5,873 nt of DNA from DASXIW01 sp036497785. Lineage in GTDB: Bacteria; Pseudomonadota; Alphaproteobacteria; Acetobacterales; Acetobacteraceae. Numbering within the stretch: the first letter of the stretch is position 1; each line of letters opens with the position of its first letter. Below, piece after piece: positions 1-4,932 of the stretch. Made by a program: the position numbers and the translations under genes. Below the pieces are notes generated by a model, which saw only the letters and a list, made by a program, of their open reading frames with translations, made no database searches and had not been told where the DNA came from. The stretch lies in the NCBI GenBank assembly GCA_036497785.1, contig DASXIW010000110.1, forward strand, positions 1 to 5,873. The letters run 5' to 3'.

Positions 1-611
1 CCGGCCAGACGCCCTTCTCGCAGGCCAGCGCCGCCGCGCATGGCGCCATGCACGACGCGTTGGCGCCGCATCTCCATGCCATGCCGCCGCGCCCTGCCCT
101 GCCCGCGCCGGTCCAGGTCGGCGGCCATCGCGACCTGCCCGCCCGCCGCGCCGGCTACACCCAGAAGGCGGCCGTGGGCGGCCACAAGATGTTCCTCAGC
201 ACCGGCGAATATGCCGACGGCAAGCTGGGCGAGATCGTCATCGGCCTGCACAAGGAAGGCCCGGCCTTCCGTGGCCTGATGGACAGCTTCGCTGTCGCCG
301 TCAGCCTTGGCCTCCAACACGGCGTACCGCTCGATGCCTTCGTGGAAGCTTTCACCTTCACCCGGTTCGGGCCGTCCGGCAGCGTCGAGGGCGATCCCGC
401 CGTCGCGCGTGCCACCTCCCTGCTTGACTACGTCTTCCGTCATCTCGCGGTGAATTATCTCGGCCGCACCGACCTGCCGGAAGCCGAGGAGGAGGATGCC
501 GGCACAATCGGGGGGGGAAGCGGCGATCGGGCCCCCTTGTTGCCGCTGGACCTGCCGCGTGAAGATGGCCCCCGGCCGCGCCGCCGGGCCTTCCGGCTGA
601 TCGCGAAATAG
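1..611 (+). CDS. nrdJ: Vitamin B12-dependent (class II) ribonucleotide reductase, C-terminal part
   Basis: This is the last 202 residues of a protein that begins before the window; the reading frame is open from base 3. Class II ribonucleotide reductases use adenosylcobalamin to make deoxyribonucleotides in the cytosol without needing oxygen. A Pro/Ala/His-rich linker (visible residues 1-50) leads into the conserved C-terminal region of NrdJ (about 53-158). That region includes TQKAAVGGHK, a TGEYADGKLGEI stretch, HKEGPAFRGLMDSFAVAVSL, GVPLDAFVEAFTFTRFGPSG and ATSLLDYVFRHLAVNYLGRTDL. After it come an acidic stretch (EAEEEDAG), a glycine run encoded by eight consecutive G bases, and a basic end (RPRRRAFRLIAK). 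There is no cysteine in any of the 202 visible residues, although many NrdJ proteins end in a CxxC-rich tail. The catalytic barrel and cobalamin site lie upstream of the window. The family call is firm; how the tail is re-reduced is unknown. Confidence 0.93.
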   Translation, partial: GQTPFSQASAAAHGAMHDALAPHLHAMPPRPALPAPVQVGGHRDLPARRAGYTQKAAVGGHKMFLSTGEYADGKLGEIVIGLHKEGPAFRGLMDSFAVAVSLGLQHGVPLDAFVEAFTFTRFGPSGSVEGDPAVARATSLLDYVFRHLAVNYLGRTDLPEAEEEDAGTIGGGSGDRAPLLPLDLPREDGPRPRRRAFRLIAK

Positions 612-616
612 AAGGA
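611..616 (+). promoter_or_regulatory. Ribosome binding site for the RidA-family gene
   Basis: GAAGGA lies 7 nt before the GTG at 624 and begins on the last base of the nrdJ stop codon. It supports the GTG start and suggests that both genes are translated from one mRNA. Confidence 0.7.
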
Positions 617-623
617 CGACGAC

Positions 624-1091
624 GTGACTGGAAAGATTGACGCGAAGCTGGCCGAACTCGGCATCACCCTGCCCACGCCCACCGCCCCGATCGCGAATTA
701 CGTGCCCTATGTCGTCGCCGGCGACCTCGTCGTGATCTCCGGCCAGATCCCGATGCTGGACGGCAAGCTGGCTTGCGCAGGCAAGGTCGGCGCCGGCGTC
801 AGTGTCGAGCAGGGCCAGGCGGCGGCGCGGCAATGCTTCATCAACGTGCTCGTCCATCTGAGGGCAGCCTGTTCGGGCGATCTCGACCGGGTGCGGCAAG
901 TGGTTCGCCTCGGCGGCTTCATCGCCTGCGCCCCCGAGTTCACCCAGCATGCCGCGGTGATGAACGGCGCCAGCGACCTGGCCGTGGCCGTCTTCGGCGA
1001 CGCCGGGCGGCATGCGCGCAGCACCATCGGCGTGCCTTCCCTGCCGGTCGATGCGTCGGTCGAGGTGGAAGGCATGTTCCGCATTGCGTGA
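624..1091 (+). CDS. RidA family protein (YjgF/YER057c/UK114-like)
   Basis: A 155-residue cytosolic protein of the RidA superfamily, whose best-known members hydrolyse reactive enamine/imine intermediates released by PLP enzymes. The sequence matches the roughly 150-residue subgroup with a KLAELGITLP-type N-terminus rather than the shorter 125-130 residue E. coli RidA type. Family features are PIANYVPYV (22-30), VVISGQIP (36-43), KVGAGVSVEQGQAAARQC (54-71) and VRQVVRLGGFI (90-100). The C-terminal signature is HARSTIGVPSLP followed by VEVE. Aligned by eye with E. coli RidA, Arg132 falls on the carboxylate-binding Arg105 and Glu147 on Glu120, so a functional deaminase site is plausible; the substrate is unknown. 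The start is a GTG supported by a GAAGGA ribosome binding site. It follows nrdJ by 12 bp and is probably co-transcribed with it. The symbol is left blank because this subgroup is distinct from true RidA. Confidence 0.9.
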   Translation: MTGKIDAKLAELGITLPTPTAPIANYVPYVVAGDLVVISGQIPMLDGKLACAGKVGAGVSVEQGQAAARQCFINVLVHLRAACSGDLDRVRQVVRLGGFIACAPEFTQHAAVMNGASDLAVAVFGDAGRHARSTIGVPSLPVDASVEVEGMFRIA

Positions 1092-1095
1092 ACGT

Positions 1096-1114
1096 CATAC
1101 CGCATTGCGGTATG
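1096..1114. repeat. Perfect 19-bp palindrome between the RidA gene and the COG3146 gene
   Basis: Two 9-bp arms, CATACCGCA and TGCGGTATG, are exact reverse complements around a single T at 1105. As RNA this gives an 8-bp stem with a 3-base loop. It starts 4 bases after the RidA-gene stop and ends 25 bases before the next ATG. No T tract follows, so it is not a classical intrinsic terminator. It could be a dyad-symmetric operator, an mRNA-stabilising or attenuating hairpin, or a processing site. The core GCATTGCG also occurs at 1081-1088, 21 bp upstream of its copy at 1102-1109. Confidence 0.75.
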
Positions 1115-1139
1115 CCTTGCGCACCCTACGTCATCAGCC

Positions 1140-2303
1140 ATGCCCGACGGATCCGGCCAACTGACGCTGACACTGCATCCCACGATCGCCGACATTGCGG
1201 CGAACGACTGGGATGCGTGCGCCGGGACCGACAATCCGTTCGTCAGCCATGCCTTCCTCAGCGCGGTCGAGGATAGCGGCTCGGCGAGTGCGCGCACCGG
1301 CTGGCTGCCGCAGCACGCCGTGCTGCGTGACGGCGCCGGCCGGGTTGTGGCGGCGGCGCCGATGTACGCGAAATCGCACAGCTACGGCGAATATGTCTTC
1401 GACCATGGCTGGGCGCATGCCTTTGAGCGGGCCGGTGGGAAGTATTATCCGAAACTGCAGGTCGCCGTGCCGTTCAGCCCGGTGCCCGGCCCCCGCCTGC
1501 TGGTGCGGCCGGATGCCGATGTTGGGCCCACGGAACTCGCCGGTGCCCTGGCGCAGGCCGGCCGGCAGCTGAACCTGTCCTCCGTGCATGTCACCTTCTG
1601 CACGCAGCAGGACTGGAACATGCTCGGCGAAGCCGGCTGGCTGCAGCGTCTCGGCACGCAGTTCCATTGGGAGAACGCCGGGTACGGCTCGTTCGACGAT
1701 TTCCTCGGCGCCTTGTCCTCGCGCAAGCGCAAGACCTTGCGGCGTGAGCGGCGGGATGCCAACGCGGCCGGGCTGGAATTCGTCACCCTGCGCGGCGGCG
1801 ATATCAGCCGCAAACATTGGGCCGCGTTCTTCGAATTCTACGAATCGACCGTCGACCGGAAATGGGGCAGCGCCTATTTGACGCGCGACTTCTTCTCCAT
1901 GCTGTCAGAGCGGCTCGGTGACGCCGTGGTACTGATGATGGCGATGCGACGTGGCACACCGGTGGCGGGCGCGCTGAACCTGCTGGGCGCGGACGCGCTG
2001 TACGGCCGAAACTGGGGTTGCCGCGGCGACTGGCCGTTCCTGCATTTCGAGCTGTGCTATTACCGCGCCATCGATTTCGCCATCGCCAACAGGCTGAAGC
2101 GCGTCGAGGCCGGCGCGCAAGGCGAGCACAAGATCCAGCGCGGGTATCTACCGAAGCCCACCTATTCCGCGCATTACATCGCCCATTCCGGCCTGCGCCG
2201 CGCGATCGCCGAGTTCCTGGAAGCCGAAAAGCTGGAGAAGCTGGAACAGATGGCGACACTGAGCGAATACTCACCCTTCCGGCGCGAGGACGAGGCGGAG
2301 TAG
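1140..2303 (+). CDS. COG3146/DUF482 family protein, FemAB/GNAT-like acyltransferase
   Basis: A 387-residue soluble protein with no signal peptide, matching the COG3146 family (annotated as GNAT N-acetyltransferase or 'predicted N-acyltransferase', PF04339). The family is related to FemAB-type aminoacyl transferases, but its substrate is not established; the label 'peptidoglycan biosynthesis protein' sometimes given to it rests on that similarity. Visible family blocks are WDACAGTDNPFVSHAFL (24-40), SHSYGEYVFDHGWAHAF (79-95), the Tyr/Pro-rich KYYPKLQVAVPFSPVPGPR (101-119), the basic SSRKRKTLRRERR (193-205), YGRNWGCRGDWPFLHFELCYY (288-308, near its C-terminal end) and EAGAQGEHKIQRGYLPKPTYS (323-343). 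The C-terminus is a charged helix (EAEKLEKLEQM). ATG 1140 is the first usable in-frame start and gives a family-like N-terminus, but I see no good Shine-Dalgarno before it. It sits 48 bp after the RidA gene, separated by a palindrome. Its stop is followed by the intergenic foldback element. Confidence 0.88.
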   Translation: MPDGSGQLTLTLHPTIADIAANDWDACAGTDNPFVSHAFLSAVEDSGSASARTGWLPQHAVLRDGAGRVVAAAPMYAKSHSYGEYVFDHGWAHAFERAGGKYYPKLQVAVPFSPVPGPRLLVRPDADVGPTELAGALAQAGRQLNLSSVHVTFCTQQDWNMLGEAGWLQRLGTQFHWENAGYGSFDDFLGALSSRKRKTLRRERRDANAAGLEFVTLRGGDISRKHWAAFFEFYESTVDRKWGSAYLTRDFFSMLSERLGDAVVLMMAMRRGTPVAGALNLLGADALYGRNWGCRGDWPFLHFELCYYRAIDFAIANRLKRVEAGAQGEHKIQRGYLPKPTYSAHYIAHSGLRRAIAEFLEAEKLEKLEQMATLSEYSPFRREDEAE

Positions 2304-2314
2304 CGGTGCTGGTT

Positions 2315-2331
2315 GGCCGGCGTGGTCGGCC
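2315..2331 (+). other. Small hairpin just after the COG3146 gene stop
   Basis: GGCCG (2315-2319) and CGGCC (2327-2331) form a 5-bp stem with a 7-nt loop, starting 12 bases after the TAG. The following bases (TTGAAGAAA) are not a U tract, so a terminator role on its own is doubtful. It may be a 3'-end stabiliser upstream of the larger foldback. Confidence 0.35.
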
Positions 2332-2342
2332 TTGAAGAAAGC

Positions 2343-2516
2343 AAGGCTGGGCGCTGCCCAGACCCGCAAAGGGGCAGAAGCCCCTATGATTCCAAGACAT
2401 AAGTGGTGCTTAGCGACGGGTAGCAGCCACAACCTACGCCCCCCTCCCAAAGCACCCCTTAAATTTCTAAGGTCCAGGTGCTTGGCCCCTGGCGGGTCTG
2501 AGCAGCGCCCAGCCTT
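2343..2516. repeat. Nested imperfect inverted repeat (foldback intergenic element)
   Basis: The outer arms are 2343-2367 and 2492-2516. The right arm, reverse-complemented, matches the left at 24 of 25 positions; the shared core begins AAGGCTGGGCGCTGC and ends CAGACCCGC. An inner pair, 2401-2413 and 2448-2460, matches at 11 of 13 positions. In the loop GTAG (2420-2423) faces CTAC (2434-2437). Each half also has its own local hairpins: GGGC/GCCC (2349-2359) and AGGGGC/GCCCCT (2370-2385) on the left, and CCAGG/CCTGG (2474-2492) on the right. The whole reads as two diverged copies of one palindrome-containing unit in inverted orientation. No open frame of note and no transposase are present. I recall similar AAGGCTGGGC...CAGACCC repeats from Acetobacteraceae genomes, but a search is needed to confirm that. 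Confidence 0.75.
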
Positions 2517-2525
2517 CCTTTTTTT
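2343..2525 (+). terminator. Probable rho-independent terminator, possibly bidirectional
   Basis: The foldback stem ends at 2516 and is followed by CC and seven T residues (2519-2525), which fits an intrinsic terminator for the plus-strand genes. Convergent recQ transcripts would meet the same stem from the other side. On that strand the base after the stem is only moderately U-rich (GCTTTCTTC), so termination of recQ here is less certain. Confidence 0.5.
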
Positions 2526-2543
2526 CCTATGCCGCAACCGCCC

Positions 2544-4412
2544 TCAGCCCGCCCCATGGAGCGCCGCGAGCACACCGGCGCCGTAGCGGGCGAGTTTGGA
2601 GGCGCCGACGCCTTTGATCTGGGCGAGTTCGTCCAGGCTGCGCGGATGGACAGCGGCGATTTCGCGCAGCGTGCTGTCGTGGAAGATGACGTAGGGCGGC
2701 ACGGATTGGGCTTTCGCTTCGGACGAGCGCCAGAGGCGCATGGCGTCGAACAGCGTGTTGCCTTCAGCCGACAGACCTTCAGTGGCGGCTGGGCGGGTGC
2801 GGCTGTTGCGATCCGGACTGCCGCGCCGGCGGTCGCGGTCCCCGGAGGAGCCGGCCGCGATGTCGGCGCGGAGCATCACTTTCTCCTCGCCGCGCAGGAT
2901 CGGGCGGGCCTTGTCCATCACCAGGGCAATAGTGGCGAACTCGCCGGTCTCGACGGTCAGTGCGCCCTTGGCGATGAGCTGGCGGATGACGCCGCGCCAG
3001 TACAGCGCCGGCCGGTCGGCGCCGACGCCGTAGGTGGGCAGCGCGTCGTGGCCGAACTGGACGATTTTCGGGTTCGATTCACCGCGCAACACGGCGATGA
3101 CGTGCTGGCCGCCGAAGCGCTGGCCGGTGCGATAGACCGCGGAGAGTACTTTCTGCGCGTCCGTGGTGCCGTCGAACAGGGCGACCGGGGAGAGGCAATT
3201 GTCGCAATGGCCGCAAGGGCCGGGCAGCTCCTCGCCAAAGCAGTGCAGCAGGGCGCGGGTGCGGCATTCCACCGTTTCGGTCAGCGAGATCATCGCCTCC
3301 AGCCGGGCGCGCATGCTGCGCTTCTGTTCCTCGGCGGCGGCGGAATTCTGCAGGAAATAGCGGGCGCGGGCGATGTCCTCGCCGCCATAGAGCAGCAGCG
3401 TGTCGGAGGCATCGCCGTCGCGGCCGGCGCGGCCAATCTGCTGGTAATAGGCTTCCGGACTATCGGCCATGTCGAGATGCACGACGAAGCGCACATCGGG
3501 CCGGTCGATACCCATGCCGAAGGCAATGGTCGCCACCACCACCACCGCCTCGCCGGAGCGGAAACGCGCCGCGGCTTCGCGCTTCTGGTCGGCGGGCAGG
3601 CCAGCATGGAAGGCGACGGAGGCGATGCCCTTGCCGGCGAGCCAAGCCGCGATACGCTCGGTCTTGGCGCGGCTGCCGCAATAGACGATGCCGGCCTCGC
3701 CCGCGTGCCGGCGCAGCAGATCGAGCAGCTGGGCGGTCTCGCTGACTTTCGCCTCGGCGGCGATGTGCAGGTTCGGGCGGTGGAAGCTGGCGGTGAAGAC
3801 GCGGGCGTCGCTCATGCCCAGTGAGGCCAGTATGTCCACGCGGGTGCGCGGATCGGCCGTCGCGGTCAGGGCGACCCGCGGCACGCCGGGGAAACGCTGG
3901 GGCAGGCAGGCGAGTTCGCGGTATTCCGGGCGGAACTCATGGCCCCATTGGCTGACGCAATGCGCCTCGTCGATGGCCAGCAGGGCGATGTCGCGGCGCT
4001 GGAGACGGTCCATGGTGCCGGGGCTAAGCAGCCGTTCGGGCGAGACATACAGCAGGTCAAGCCGTCCCGCATCGAGCTCGCGCCCGACGCGGCGCTGCTC
4101 CTCGGGGTCGAGATCCGAATGCAGGGCGCCGGCGGCGATGCCAAGCTGGCGCAGAGCTGCCACCTGGTCGTCCATCAGGGCGATGAGTGGGGAGATGACG
4201 ATGGCGGTGCCGGGGCGACAAAGCGCGGGCACCTGGTAGCAGATGCTCTTGCCGCCGCCGGTTGGCATCAGCACCAGCGCGTCGCCACCGGCCAGGAGAT
4301 GGTCGACGGCCTGCGCCTGGAGGCCACGGAAGGCGGGGTAACCGAAGACACGCTTCAGCACCGCGTCCGGGGCATGGTCCGGCAGCTCCAGCGTTTCGGC
4401 GAGTGCCGTCAT
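2544..4412 (-). CDS. recQ: ATP-dependent DNA helicase RecQ
   Basis: A 622-residue superfamily 2 helicase that unwinds DNA 3' to 5' in recombination and repair. The N-terminus (KRVFGYPAFRGLQAQAV, 20-36) carries the RecQ motif 0 region. Motif I is MPTGGGKS (49-56), motif II DEAH (148-151), the aromatic-rich loop SQWGHEFRPEY (154-164) and motif III LTATAD (182-187). Motif V is ATIAFGMGIDRPDV (294-307) and motif VI QQIGRAGRDG (324-333). The RecQ-Ct zinc site has all four cysteines: 383, 400, 403 and 406. A winged-helix region follows (about 415-515), then a charged linker (about 520-545) and an HRDC domain (about 550-620, with LDELAQIKGVGASKLARYG). All catalytic residues are present and the length is usual for the family. 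ATG 4412 gives the expected N-terminus, though no clear Shine-Dalgarno precedes it. It starts 21 bp after the OmpA-like lipoprotein stop, suggesting one operon and possibly coupled translation. It converges with the COG3146 gene. Confidence 0.97.
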   Translation of the reverse strand: MTALAETLELPDHAPDAVLKRVFGYPAFRGLQAQAVDHLLAGGDALVLMPTGGGKSICYQVPALCRPGTAIVISPLIALMDDQVAALRQLGIAAGALHSDLDPEEQRRVGRELDAGRLDLLYVSPERLLSPGTMDRLQRRDIALLAIDEAHCVSQWGHEFRPEYRELACLPQRFPGVPRVALTATADPRTRVDILASLGMSDARVFTASFHRPNLHIAAEAKVSETAQLLDLLRRHAGEAGIVYCGSRAKTERIAAWLAGKGIASVAFHAGLPADQKREAAARFRSGEAVVVVATIAFGMGIDRPDVRFVVHLDMADSPEAYYQQIGRAGRDGDASDTLLLYGGEDIARARYFLQNSAAAEEQKRSMRARLEAMISLTETVECRTRALLHCFGEELPGPCGHCDNCLSPVALFDGTTDAQKVLSAVYRTGQRFGGQHVIAVLRGESNPKIVQFGHDALPTYGVGADRPALYWRGVIRQLIAKGALTVETGEFATIALVMDKARPILRGEEKVMLRADIAAGSSGDRDRRRGSPDRNSRTRPAATEGLSAEGNTLFDAMRLWRSSEAKAQSVPPYVIFHDSTLREIAAVHPRSLDELAQIKGVGASKLARYGAGVLAALHGAG

Positions 4413-4433
4413 CTACAGGGTCAAACCCGCCAA

Positions 4434-4817
4434 TCACTGATATCCGACATCGATCTCGACGCGGCGGCTTTCCTGCGAGGTACCGGTGAAGTCGGTGGTG
4501 CCACGGGCGCTGCGCTGAATGCGCGCGGGCGCGACGCCGTTAGCGACCAGCTCATCGGAGACGACCTGGGCGCGGGCGCGGGAAATGTCGATATTGGCTT
4601 GCGAACTGCCATCCGGATCGGCGTAGCCGACGACGATGACGGGCTGGGTGGGATGGCGCATGGCGAAGGCGGCGGCCCCGTCCACCACGGATTTGGCGGA
4701 AGTGTCGAGCTGGGCGGACCATTGCTGGTAGAACACCACGTAGCGGCTGGTGGACCCCTCGCCCGCCGCGCAACCGCCGAGAGCGAGCATCAAACCGACC
4801 GCGAAGAAACGACGCAT
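4434..4817 (-). CDS. OmpA-family lipoprotein (peptidoglycan-binding domain)
   Basis: A small 127-residue protein that should be exported, lipidated and bound to peptidoglycan at the outer membrane. The signal peptide has a basic start (MRRFF), a hydrophobic core (AVGLMLAL) and a lipobox LGGC with the acceptor Cys16; Ala at +2 does not signal inner-membrane retention. Most of the rest is an OmpA C-terminal domain (about 27-125), with VIVVGYADPDGSSQANIDISRARAQVV, VAPARIQRSARG and ESRRVEIDV. Aligned by eye with E. coli OmpA, Asp67 and Arg82 match the diaminopimelate-binding Asp271 and Arg286. It is a minimal version of the family with almost no extra domain. ATG 4817 is preferred because GGGAG lies 8 nt upstream; an in-frame GTG at 4820 is the alternative and sits only 5 nt from it. 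It is followed at 21 bp by recQ. Its exact role is unknown. Confidence 0.88.
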   Translation of the reverse strand: MRRFFAVGLMLALGGCAAGEGSTSRYVVFYQQWSAQLDTSAKSVVDGAAAFAMRHPTQPVIVVGYADPDGSSQANIDISRARAQVVSDELVANGVAPARIQRSARGTTDFTGTSQESRRVEIDVGYQ

Positions 4818-4825
4818 CACCGAGT

Positions 4826-4830
4826 CTCCC
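4826..4830 (-). promoter_or_regulatory. Ribosome binding site of the OmpA-like lipoprotein
   Basis: On the minus strand GGGAG ends 8 nt before ATG 4817 and 5 nt before GTG 4820, which favours the ATG. Three of its bases (4828-4830) fall inside the right arm of a leader hairpin. Confidence 0.55.
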
Positions 4831-4867
4831 GAACTTCAGTGCCGTACTTTAGAGCATCGTGTTCGGG
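4828..4867 (-). promoter_or_regulatory. Leader hairpin overlapping the lipoprotein ribosome binding site
   Basis: On the minus strand CCCGAAC (4867-4861) and GTTCGGG (4834-4828) are exact 7-bp complements separated by 26 nt. The second arm contains the GGG of the Shine-Dalgarno. If formed, the stem would partly hide the ribosome binding site of the lipoprotein gene. The loop is long and shows no strong inner stem, so stability is uncertain. Confidence 0.4.
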
Positions 4868-4892
4868 GATAGAAGCGCCGGCCGGGATCTAG

Positions 4893-4921
4893 ATATTTGT
4901 TTTAGCGGGCGAATTCGACAA
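4893..4921 (-). promoter_or_regulatory. Weak candidate promoter for the lipoprotein-recQ pair
   Basis: Reading the minus strand, TTGTCG (4921-4916) stands 17 bp before AAATAT (4898-4893). The -35 box matches the consensus at four of six positions and the -10 at only three of six. The surrounding stretch (about 4887-4935) is the most AT-rich part of an otherwise GC-rich gap, and transcription from here would include the leader hairpin. No experimental support is available. Confidence 0.22.
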
Positions 4922-4932
4922 GCGGTTAAAAG

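Noticed and set aside
509..516. The G8 run as a programmed frameshift or sequencing error in nrdJ
   Set aside because: The +1 and -1 readings end soon after without a recognisable NrdJ tail, while the zero frame runs to a stop just before a well-placed ribosome binding site for the next gene.
1134..1817. A 227-codon minus-strand open frame opposite the COG3146 gene
   Set aside because: It is antisense to a gene with clear family blocks; no motif or ribosome binding site supports it.
2529..3824. A 431-codon plus-strand open frame opposite recQ
   Set aside because: It is fully antisense to a helicase with all motifs intact. Its Gly/Ala/Arg/Asp-rich translation resembles no family I recognise, as expected of a shadow frame in GC-rich DNA.
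4418..4428. GGGT/ACCC mini-hairpin between the lipoprotein stop and the recQ start
   Set aside because: A 4-bp stem with a 3-base loop is too weak to claim a function.
3939..4892. A 317-codon plus-strand open frame across recQ, the lipoprotein and the gap
   Set aside because: It runs antisense through two well-supported genes and their junction, with biased low-complexity composition and no recognisable domain.
4887..4894. 8-bp palindrome ATCTAGAT upstream of the lipoprotein gene
   Set aside because: It is too short to separate from chance, and no second copy or flanking symmetry is seen.
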